From the NCBI RefSeq assembly GCF_905475465.1, contig NC_062246.1:9574001-9638000 (forward strand): a stretch of 64,000 nucleotides of DNA. The letters are read 5' to 3'. A program made the translations under genes and the position numbers. The DNA comes from Pieris napi. Lineage: Eukaryota > Arthropoda > Insecta > Lepidoptera > Pieridae. The notes beneath the pieces were generated by a model. It worked only from the letters and a program-made list of their open reading frames with translations, was not told the DNA's origin and did no database searches. This document shows positions 13,241 to 21,511 of the stretch, piece after piece (position 1 is the first letter of the stretch; each line of letters opens with the position of its first letter).

Positions 13241-13490
13241 AGAGCTTTCGGGCCAGTCAGTGGTTAGACTGCTTAAGGATCCTCTACGTCGGAGAAAGAG
13301 CAGCACAACCCTTCCTCCAGAACAGTACTTATAAACAGTATTACATATAATTAAACAGTAATTACGCTTGCGTTGAAATTACGTTTTTTGTGACGCAATT
13401 CATTTCTTAATTAACTTTTTGTGTTGCTATTAACGCATAAAATACCTTCCTTGTTTTAAGTATATGTCAAAAATACAATGTGAATATATG

Positions 13491-13635
13491 CCAGTTCTTC
13501 TCTTCCGTTCTACGCCCTTGATTTAAGAACTGGCAGTAAATGTAAAATTAGAAGCATTTATAATGTATATTTCTTTTTGACGTTCATAAGTGTACATTGT
13601 GTTACCTATATGAATAAATGATTTTTGACTTTTGA
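13491..13635 (+). repeat. LINE 3' tail, family C
   Basis: The sequence runs from 'ccagttcttct' through 'aactggcagtaaatgtaaaa' to 'taagtgtacattgtgttacc' and a terminal 'gaataaatgatttttga'. It recurs at 41521-41885, where a SINE splits it, and more distantly at 50075-50125. The 3' AATAAA followed directly by the end of the repeat is typical of a reverse-transcribed mRNA tail. No coding part is present. Confidence 0.65.
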
Positions 13636-13727
13636 CATTTTATTATTATATTTGTACTGTATGTCTGTATACTTACAACGAAGTTTTAATAAATAAATTT
13701 AACATTGAAAGTCAAAGCATCGCAAAT

Positions 13728-14000
13728 ATTTATATATATATATATATATTTTTTTTTAAGACAATTCACACCAATTGATCTAGTCCCATGCTAAGCTGGT
13801 GAAGCTTGTGTTATGGGTACTAGGCAACGGATATACATACATATTATAGATAGATAGACATATAAATACATATTTAAACACCCAAGACCTAAGCACAACA
13901 CCAAATGCTTATCTCATCGATGTTCGTCTCAGCCGGGGATCGAACCCGGGACCCATGGTTTCGCAGTCAGGGGTACTAACCACTAGACCAATGAGTCGTC
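13728..14000 (-). repeat. SINE family D with intact pol III boxes
   Basis: Read on the minus strand, the head carries box A TGGTCTAGTGG and box B GGTTCGATCCC with a GC-rich T-arm-like stem (cccgg...ccgg), so it is tRNA-derived. The body ends in 'cccataacacaagcttcacc' and 'tggtgtgaattgtctt', followed by an A-run and a (TA)n tract at about 13728-13750. Copy two lies at 41565-41811. It is not a functional tRNA, because the anticodon arm and acceptor stem do not pair properly. Confidence 0.85.
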
Positions 14001-14296
14001 AAATCTAATTGTACTATGTTATACCAGCGAAGGTATATTATATATTATTTTGCATGTAACAAGCCTCCAAGTGGACAAAGTGGAGCATTCAAATAAATTA
14101 CAGTGATGTAACATAACCCGATTATGTGTTTGTGACGGTCTGAGGAGCAAGTAGGTCGAGTGAAAAATGTTTGTATATGTTTAATGTTTAAAGAACTTTA
14201 TTTCTCATTACAAAAATTATTTTTTTATTTACATGAGAAATTTAATATTAAGTATATATACGAACGAGATACACGTCGCCATCAGCTAGCCCAATT

Positions 14297-17140
14297 CTAG
14301 TCTAATGGGCCCATTCTGATGTGTGTCTTTAATGCCCTTTTGAACTGATCAATCACGCTAATGTTACGAAGCTTAGACGGCAACCGATTAAACAATTGCA
14401 CACCCTCATACCTAATAGATCTCTTTAAATAATTTGTGCGCGGCTTTGGCAAGATAAGCAAACTCGCTCGACGAGTATTGCGTGTAGTGGTGTATTTGAT
14501 TTTATTAAATGATAAGTTACTATGTAGAGAGTTATTTAAAATTTTTTTAATAAGGATACAGGTGCTATAAACATATAGTTGTTTAATCGTCATAATTTTA
14601 GTTTCTTGGTAGATTTTATTAGTAGGTGTTAAAAAATTGTATCTGAATAGTGCTTTTATTAATTTATTTTGTAGTGTTTGTATTGTAGAAATTTTGTTTT
14701 TGCATGCTGTACCCCATATTTCAATTAGGTATATGAAATGTGGCTTGACTAAACAATTATAGATCAAATGACGTACAGATTGCGGAATGCATTTAGATAT
14801 TGACCAAAATCTGCCTATAAGTGATTTTAGTTTGGTAATTATGTGTGATATATGAAAGTTCCATTTTAAATTTGTATCCATTCTAAGACCCAGATATTTC
14901 TCCCATTTTTTGTTATTGATTTCAACGTCTTGAACTTTAAGCGGTTGAAAGATAGGAATGAGTTTATTTGTTGCCTTGAATATTACATAAGATGTTTTTG
15001 AAATATTAATTGTTAGAAGATTTTGTTGAAACCAAGAAGATAGAACATTTAGGTCTGATTGAGCTTGAGCAACCATAGTCTGGATATTTGAACCAAAGTA
15101 AAATAAGCAGGTGTCATCAGCGTAGAGAGTGATTCGGCCGTGTAAACCGAGTTCGTGAATGTTGTTAATATATATTAAAAATAACAATGGACCTAATATA
15201 GATCCTTGTGGGACGCCGCATGTTATTGGTATTTCTGAACTTTGAGCATTACCTATTTTTACTATCTGGGTTCTGTTTGATAGATATGATTTGAATAATT
15301 TTAGTGCACGATCTTTTATTCCTATGCATTCTAATTTTTTAAGCAATAAGTTGTGGCTTACGGTGTCAAACGCTTTTTTCAGATCAATAAAGACACCCAG
15401 CACCATTTTCTTAGAGTCAATATTTTGTTTTATGTCGCTAACGAGATCGGCTGTGGCTGATAAAGTGCTGCTTTTTGATCTAAAACCATATTGACGTTTA
15501 AAAATGAAATTGTTAGTTTGCAAGTAAGTGTCAAGTCGTGAGTAAATAATCTTTTCTAATATTTTTGATATTGTAGGTAGCATAGATATTGGTCTGTAAT
15601 TGCCGGGTTCGGTTTTGGGGCCAGATTTATGGATAGGAGCAACTCTGGCCTTTTTAAGAGAATCCGGAAATTCACCATTATGCAGCAGCTTATTAAAGCA
15701 GATCGAGAGATATTCAGAAATATGATCAACTACGCATTTTATTGTTTTAGTATTGATCCCATCTATTCCACTACTACAATTCGTGTTTAGTGTTTTTATT
15801 ATATTAGTGATTTCAAGTGTTGTGCATGGATTAAAGTTAGATAGTTCAGAGTTAAGACTTTGAGGAAGTGCTAGTGTAAAATTAATGTGAAATTGTGTTG
15901 GTATTTCATTGGCTAGTTTTAGCCCTATGGTAGAAAAGTATGTATTAAAAGCAGCACAAATATCAGTTGTTTGAGTTAACTCTTTAGTGTCTATAATAAG
16001 TTTGGAAGGTGTGCAATCTTTATTTAGCTTGTTACTAGCCAATTTATTTATTAGACTCCACATTTTTTTAGGGTTTTTAGCGTGTTTAATAAATTCGTTG
16101 GAGAAGTAATTATCTTTAGTTTCCCTTATTTTCCTTTTGACCGTATCTCTTGTAGTAGTATATTGTGCTTGAACAACTATATTTGTAGGATCTTTTTTTA
16201 GTTCAGCCCATAATTGGTTTCTAAAGTGAATTGCACTAATGACTTCTCCACTTATCCAATCTTTCTGAGGTGGATTAAGTATCTTTTTCTTTACTTGTTT
16301 GCATTTCCTTACACAGTCCTTAATCGTATCTTCTAGTAAAGAATAATCAAGTGTTGCTACATCTAAATTGTAGGTCGTGAATAGTTTGTTAAATTTAGCA
16401 TAGTCAATGGCTTCATATTCAGAGTATATTAACTGCGGGGCTTTGGATTTTTTTAACTCGATATAAAGTTGCCTATGGTCGGACATTCCTGTCTCAATAA
16501 ATGCCATATGAAAACGGTCACTTCTTAAATTTGAGCACACGTGGTCGATTATTGATTTACGTGTTTTCGAGTCACGTGTACAATATTTTTTCCTAATTTT
16601 ATTTATGATGTTATATCCAGCCTCGTCCATTACATCCATATACTGCTTAGTTTGTTTTTCATTCTTTTTCACTAGATCTATATTAAAATCCCCAAAGACT
16701 ACAGCCCTCTTTCTTTCTCTTAGTTGCAAGCGAAGTTCTTCCAAAAACTTTGAGAAGTTTGTATCTCCAGGATTATACACAAGTCCAATTTCGGTGGCAT
16801 ATCTGTCTAATTTGACCCATAGGTAGTTGTTGCCATCTTTATATGTTGACTCCGACAAACTATGTCTAATACTGTTATGGACATAAGTTGAGACTCCACC
16901 ACCTCTAAAATCCGATCTATAATTGAAATAATGAGTATAGTTTGGTAGACTCATCTCTTGGGCCTGAGTTTCATTAGTGATCCATGTTTCTGTAATGAGT
17001 ACGATATGAACAGTTTTAGAAATTGTTTTTAAAATGCATTTGAGTTCATTAAATTTGCCTTTTGCTCGGATACTCCTAGCATTAAGGTATAAAAACGATA
17101 AGCGTGACTTGTGTGGTTGTAGCTGATTATGGTTTTGCAA
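14297..17140 (-). CDS. LINE ORF2: endonuclease / reverse transcriptase
   Basis: The 947-residue protein nicks genomic DNA and reverse transcribes the element RNA at the nick. The N-terminal AP-endonuclease-like domain spans residues 15-230. Its catalytic set is visible: N20 (LYLNARS), E51 (ITETWI), D151/N153 (FGDFNID), D199 (SIIDHV) and D221/H222 (SDHRQL). The reverse transcriptase lies at about 490-760, with NYRPISMLP (514-522), the first aspartate D586 in VFIDLKKAFD, the GVPQGSILGP motif (642-651) and YADD at 673-676. The C-terminal end (LFNRLPSKLRN) is the conserved tail of CR1/Jockey-like proteins. The start is the first ATG, 47 nt after ORF1; translation probably follows reinitiation. 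No key residue is missing. The exact clade within the CR1 group needs a phylogeny. Confidence 0.93.
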   Translation of the reverse strand: MQNHNQLQPHKSRLSFLYLNARSIRAKGKFNELKCILKTISKTVHIVLITETWITNETQAQEMSLPNYTHYFNYRSDFRGGGVSTYVHNSIRHSLSESTYKDGNNYLWVKLDRYATEIGLVYNPGDTNFSKFLEELRLQLRERKRAVVFGDFNIDLVKKNEKQTKQYMDVMDEAGYNIINKIRKKYCTRDSKTRKSIIDHVCSNLRSDRFHMAFIETGMSDHRQLYIELKKSKAPQLIYSEYEAIDYAKFNKLFTTYNLDVATLDYSLLEDTIKDCVRKCKQVKKKILNPPQKDWISGEVISAIHFRNQLWAELKKDPTNIVVQAQYTTTRDTVKRKIRETKDNYFSNEFIKHAKNPKKMWSLINKLASNKLNKDCTPSKLIIDTKELTQTTDICAAFNTYFSTIGLKLANEIPTQFHINFTLALPQSLNSELSNFNPCTTLEITNIIKTLNTNCSSGIDGINTKTIKCVVDHISEYLSICFNKLLHNGEFPDSLKKARVAPIHKSGPKTEPGNYRPISMLPTISKILEKIIYSRLDTYLQTNNFIFKRQYGFRSKSSTLSATADLVSDIKQNIDSKKMVLGVFIDLKKAFDTVSHNLLLKKLECIGIKDRALKLFKSYLSNRTQIVKIGNAQSSEIPITCGVPQGSILGPLLFLIYINNIHELGLHGRITLYADDTCLFYFGSNIQTMVAQAQSDLNVLSSWFQQNLLTINISKTSYVIFKATNKLIPIFQPLKVQDVEINNKKWEKYLGLRMDTNLKWNFHISHIITKLKSLIGRFWSISKCIPQSVRHLIYNCLVKPHFIYLIEIWGTACKNKISTIQTLQNKLIKALFRYNFLTPTNKIYQETKIMTIKQLYVYSTCILIKKILNNSLHSNLSFNKIKYTTTRNTRRASLLILPKPRTNYLKRSIRYEGVQLFNRLPSKLRNISVIDQFKRALKTHIRMGPLD

Positions 17141-17187
17141 AACTTCATAGGTATTTGTATCTGTGTTGAGGCGTTTGGTTGTATTTG

Positions 17188-18093
17188 TTACTTCGAGTTT
17201 TTTGGAGACATTTTGGTAATAGTGGGAATTCCAGATCTGTATTTAATAGTGATGTCAGTATCTCCCGCAGCCTGACGTCGCACTAGTTCATTTTTTAAAT
17301 TTTGCAAATATTTTTGCTGAGCTGGAGTTAAGTCTGAATAAATTTTAATGGCTTCTGGAAATTTAGACTTGTTACGTAATAAGTATTTAGCCGTAGTATT
17401 TGTTTCGTAACAAACTTTGATTCTACGGTTTTTGCCTGGATTAAATTTTCCTATACGAAAGACCTTAAGGGGTTTTGGTAGACTGGGGTTTATGGTGGAA
17501 ATCAGTTGTATTATCTTATCTTCATCCTTTAACGGTCCTTCCTCTGCGTTGATCGCTATTTGTTCAGGTATACCTGCAATAATGAGGTTTTTCTCCCTTT
17601 GATTGCGATCTCGAACCTCATTGATCAGATTTTCATCAGAAAGATGCTTGTCGATAAAATTGTTTGGCAAAGATTCATTGTTAGCCGTTTGATCTTCCAC
17701 TTGCGACAGTCTGCCCTCCCAGGTACTCATACGAGCTTCAAGAGAGATTATGTCATCCCTAAATTTCCGCGTCACTTCGAAAATTGCAGCGTTGAGGTCG
17801 TCCCGCCATTGCTGCCTCAGATCTGCGAGTTTAGTATCCATATATTTTGTCAGCATTTCAGTATCGACGTTTAATGATGATGCTAAACTTGTTTTCGGCG
17901 ACACGGATGAAGTAGGAGCAATCTTTTTGCTCTTGCACGCCGAGCACTTCCACTTTTTCCTATTCATCGGTAGAATTTTTTTAAAATCAGCTTCAGATAG
18001 ATCAGCGCAGAAGAAATGCAACACCGTGAGACAAGATGTGCATTTAATCAATTCAGTATCAGAGGCATTTTTTAGGCATTTACCACAATCCAT
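17188..18093 (-). CDS. LINE ORF1: PHD-finger RNA-binding protein
   Basis: A 301-residue protein expected to coat the LINE RNA in a ribonucleoprotein particle. Residues 3-53 form a C4HC3 zinc finger of PHD type (C3, C6, C18, C21, H26, C29, C50, C53). Residues 80-140 are charged and helical, probably a coiled coil for multimerisation. Residues 150-270 contain NLIIAGIPE and a basic KVFRIGKF...RRIKVCYE stretch that resembles the RRM-like domain of LINE ORF1 proteins, followed by a basic C-terminus. The PHD finger is a known ORF1 variant in CR1-group elements and could in principle contact histone tails. The plus-strand open frames over the same bases are shadows. Confidence 0.88.
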   Translation of the reverse strand: MDCGKCLKNASDTELIKCTSCLTVLHFFCADLSEADFKKILPMNRKKWKCSACKSKKIAPTSSVSPKTSLASSLNVDTEMLTKYMDTKLADLRQQWRDDLNAAIFEVTRKFRDDIISLEARMSTWEGRLSQVEDQTANNESLPNNFIDKHLSDENLINEVRDRNQREKNLIIAGIPEQIAINAEEGPLKDEDKIIQLISTINPSLPKPLKVFRIGKFNPGKNRRIKVCYETNTTAKYLLRNKSKFPEAIKIYSDLTPAQQKYLQNLKNELVRRQAAGDTDITIKYRSGIPTITKMSPKNSK

Positions 18094-18500
18094 CTTGGAA
18101 TATTATAAAATTAAAAAAATAAAAAGTATTCGTTTCGTAGGTATGTGCGCGCCAGGATTTGATCCACAATCGACAGTGTGTATGGTGTTCCTAACAACTT
18201 GTTACAAGTGCTAACCAATTCATTACTTGACTTGCGAATAAATCGCATATAACACAATTACGATTTGTCCAAAACAGTGTTTAGGTTTTATTTTAAAGTA
18301 CTTGATTAGCACAAGACACTTTTAAAAGTCACTTCACTATTTTATGTCAGTTTTTTACAACAATTACTCTGATGTTTAACCACAACCAAACGAGAAATGT
18401 CCATCGCGGTATGGCGGATAACAAATTGTTCGATCACGACTAACGAATCACTGTTTAATACACTATATTGATTGTTCACAACTTATTACGTGAAACTGTT

Positions 18501-19340
18501 GCTTAAAATGTCATAGTTCCCGTGTTTTAACCTCTTACTTATCACTTATTGCGTTTAAAATACTCCTATGTAACAAAAGTTATATAGAACTACATATTTG
18601 TTCAGAGGTAGATGATCTGTAGTTGTTTATAGATGTTTGAATTTGTGTCGTTATTGTCTATTGTCCTGTTCAGACTTTCGGTACTCTTTTTTGAGTTTTT
18701 TCGATACAAATATACAATAAAGATTGTACGATAAAAGTTAGGTTTGACTCTAGAATTGTATAGACAATACGTAGTAATAAATTGCAATTTTATATATTTT
18801 AATAAATGTTTAAGTTTAATAACTTTATGTTTATATTCAAGTTACATTTCGGTTGGTTTATGAGTCTGTTTAATATATACTGTGACCACTTATTAAGCAC
18901 ACAAGAATTCAAGGACATTATAAAATTAAATATTACCCTTAAGCGAATATTATACATAAAGAAACTTTTTATTCGATTAATATTAAACGCGATTGTCAAC
19001 GACCAGCTACAATCTCGAATTTTAGTCTATTATAGTGAAAAGACAAGTTGTTTGCTGAGTAACTAAAACCCGGATGCCAATTCGCGGTTAAGTAAATTAA
19101 TAAGCCGCAATATGGTTTAAAGATGCAGTCGGGTCGCCGGCCTCGATACTCTTGTACTTTTTGTTCGCAACATGGCGTTGTAGGCTGAGAGCCGGCTTTT
19201 GTTTCATTATAGTAATGTAAAGGAGAAACGCGCGCCAGGTTTAATTTTTAACTTAACGCTTATATATTAAAGTATACGTTCTTTAATGGGTATATATGTG
19301 ATTAAGTACATTATTTTTATGATTGGACGTTTACACCTAT
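18501..19340. other. AT-rich spacer with GC-richer patch
   Basis: No gene. The patch 19060-19240 ('gggtcgccggcctcgatac', 'aacatggcgttgtaggctga', 'aacgcgcgcc') is GC-richer than its surroundings, but I could not tie it to a gene or known repeat. Confidence 0.3.
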
Positions 19341-19450
19341 CAGTTTTTTATATGTAACAAACGGCCAGGACCTGATGCTAAGTGATACCGCCGCCCATGC
19401 ACACTCACACTGTCAGAAGGCTTGCAAGTGCGTTGCCGGCCTTTAAAACA
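19340..19450 (-). repeat. LINE family B 3' fragment
   Basis: Reverse-complement copy of the last 110 bases of family B: 'cctgatgctaagtgataccg', 'cccatgcacactcacac', 'gtgcgttgccggcctttaaa'. Confidence 0.8.
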
Positions 19451-19674
19451 GTCGCCTAAAATCAAGAAAACAATAAATTTACCAAAATGATAAATTTATT
19501 GTTTTTTTTGAAAATATAATGTTCTTTCCAAGGACCTATTTCATACTAAAATACATTGAAATCGATTTGCGGTGTAAGCGTTACGATAACGTTTCACATT
19601 TTACATATGATCTGGTAGAAAACGGATAAAAAATATGTTTATTTATTTTAAACGTTTTTAAAAACTAATAAGTG

Positions 19675-19782
19675 TATAGCCGACACCTACAATGTGGGCT
19701 TACAAACAGAAGCATAGTCTGTAAGGATAATGTATGTATTTCTATAATAAATAAATAAATAATAATAAATAAATAAGCTTGG
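19675..19782 (+). repeat. Short element tail with (AATAAAT)n end
   Basis: The block 'gtatagccgacacctacaat' leads into 'ggataatgtatgtatttcta' and then an AATAAAT-type simple repeat at about 19745-19782. This layout, a unique stretch followed by a microsatellite, is that of a LINE or SINE 3' end. The family is not identified. Confidence 0.4.
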
Positions 19783-20124
19783 AGAAAGTTTGAAGAAGAA
19801 TGTTTCCTTATTTGAAACAACATTACAACCCTAGTATTATTAGAACAGTCAGTGATTGTTAAAGACGATGAAGACGCAAGTGTTGAACACTATTTCACGG
19901 TATTAACACTATTCGATACATGTCAATTAACAGTATTTATATGAGAAAGTTTGACTGTGCCGTTTCACTCTTAGATTCGGTTATTAAAAACGATTTGATA
20001 TGGATAATGCAGATATTGTTCTTCAGTGGAAAATTATGTTTTATTTATTACCGATTAGTGTTTCATTATATTTATTGATATGACATAGATGTCTGTAAAA
20101 ACGGTAAAGCAGGTGTTTTTCTTT

Positions 20125-20640
20125 GCTTTATTTATTTCGTAATCATACAGCTAACATTTAGTAATTAATTAATACCTGCAGCTGAGTTTCGTCATCGGAC
20201 GTCGAGGCAGAGTACGAAATTCCACCCGTATCACCTCGACGTCCGCCGTTCCACAACTGAGCGTTTTTCAAGGCAGTTTTTGCCGCGCTCCACCACTTTG
20301 TGGAACCAGCTGCCCAGTGAGGTATTTCCGAACCAATTCGACTTAGGGTCCTTCAAGAAAAGAGCGTACCGATTCCTGAAAGGCCGGCAACGCACTCGCG
20401 AGCCCTCTGGCATTGAGAGTGTCCATCACTTAACATCAGGTGAGCCTCCTGCCCGTTTGCCCCCTGTTTTATAAAAAAAATAAAAATAAAAAATATTCAA
20501 TACATTTAACTAAGTAATACCTAATTTGGCAGTGTTGTGTGACGGTGTGAAAGTGAGGGTATTTGGGGTGTGCTCACGATGCAGGTGATTTAGCGCTAAG
20601 GATATTCTTAATACTCCTTTTTAGTATATTTAGCACAACT
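20125..20640 (+). repeat. Repeat C copy 1, split by a LINE insertion
   Basis: The left part (20125-20172, 'catacagctaacattta') and right part (about 20495-20640, 'gtgtgacggtgtgaaagtga', 'gctcacgatgcagg') match the continuous copy at 30690-30925 and the shorter one at 37950-38130. The LINE-B tail 20161-20480 sits between them, so repeat C was there first. I cannot assign a class to repeat C. Confidence 0.6.
20161..20480 (+). mobile_element. LINE family B 3' end, best copy, still encoding
   Basis: A 320-bp 3'-terminal fragment of a non-LTR retrotransposon, ending in an A-rich tail. From about 20217 to 20474 one frame is open and reads as the C-terminus of a Jockey/CR1-like ORF2. It includes FHPYHLDVRRSTTERFSRQF, then LWNQLPSEVFPNQFDLGSFK and KRAYRFL; the pattern LWNxLPxxVFP...LxxFKxR is characteristic of these proteins. 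About fifteen other copies in this window are all truncated to this length or less. No full-length source element is present here. Confidence 0.8.
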
Positions 20641-20984
20641 CTGAAACACAGAAAGATTCTGTTTTTTTTTATTCGAAAAACTAGAATATATCTGTCCTTC
20701 GGCGGTAGGTACCCGAGGTTTTAGAAGGGATTTCTAGGGCTCTCTGGCTATTGAGAAGAGTCGATTATACATCTATAAAAGCAGCCTTTTTGTAAGACAA
20801 TTATTAAGTAGTTAGACTTAATAATATATAAAACAATTAGTGTATTTGGAAACGTGACTGAAAATTAATACTTTTGTTAATTAGTTTCTTGAATAGTTAC
20901 TATCTAAAACGAATAATTAGGTAGTCAATTATGTCTTACAGCATTTGAAATATGAGTGATGTATTTTCAGTTATTTTTTTATTT

Positions 20985-21205
20985 AGCAGGGGTTAAATGA
21001 TTAGCAGGCTCACCTGAAGTTAAGTGATAGCCCATAGACACTTAAAAACTTTCAGTTGAGACCTATTTCTTGAATGGCCCTAAGTCCAATTCCTAAACCA
21101 ATTCGTGGTTCGGAAATACTTCAGTAGGCAGCTGGTTCCACATAGTGGTGGTAAAAACTGCCATCACATCGCAACACCGCAAATCGAATGTGGCATTTGT
21201 GTTAA
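20985..21205 (-). repeat. LINE family B 3' fragment
   Basis: Reverse-strand copy with 'ggctcacctgaagttaagtg', 'ttcggaaatacttcagtagg' and 'cagctggttccacatagtgg'. Diverged from the 20161 copy, with the frame broken. Confidence 0.85.
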
Positions 21206-21511
21206 TGATTCAGCTCTCGGTCTATCCCCTTTCACTAGTATCGTATTGCGTACTCGTTCTTAGTATTTGTAATCTTCAAGATATTTTACGGTACTTTGAT
21301 TTTATCTATACGAAAATAGGCATTATTAACATGGAACGTTTAGAAACGTTTTATACGTGACTGGAGCTCCACAGTAATAATAAAATAAAATAAAAATAAA
21401 ATAGCCTTTATTGCTGAACTTATTTTTACAGTAATTTTTCTTACAAATACGTTTATAACTTTTAACAGTTTCTTTTCTTTTCATAAATCCGGTATCGGTA
21501 AACGGTCGTTT

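Larger units (their letters stand above)
14186..18500 (-). mobile_element. CR1-group LINE, apparently intact
   Basis: A non-LTR retrotransposon on the minus strand with 5' region (18094 to roughly 18500, border uncertain), ORF1 (17188-18093), a 47-nt spacer, ORF2 (14297-17140) and a 3' UTR of about 110 nt. The 3' end has AATAAA close to the terminus and stops near 'gttctttaaacatt' with no long poly(A), as in CR1-type elements. The same 3' end occurs as truncated copies at 56405-56608 (+) and 59850-60115 (-). Both ORFs are uninterrupted, which suggests a recent insertion. A target-site duplication could not be delimited because the 5' border is unclear. Confidence 0.85.

Noticed and set aside
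13928..14000. Possible tRNA gene on the minus strand
   Set aside because: The T-arm-like stem is good, but the acceptor stem and anticodon arm do not fold; it is the head of SINE family D.
17417..18214. Plus-strand open frames of 61-154 codons opposite LINE ORF1
   Set aside because: Shadows of the minus-strand ORF1, with no domain of their own.
20161..20480. 8-bp duplication TAATACCT around the LINE-B insertion
   Set aside because: The right copy is about 20 bases beyond the A-tail and part of it belongs to repeat C itself, so it is not a reliable target duplication.
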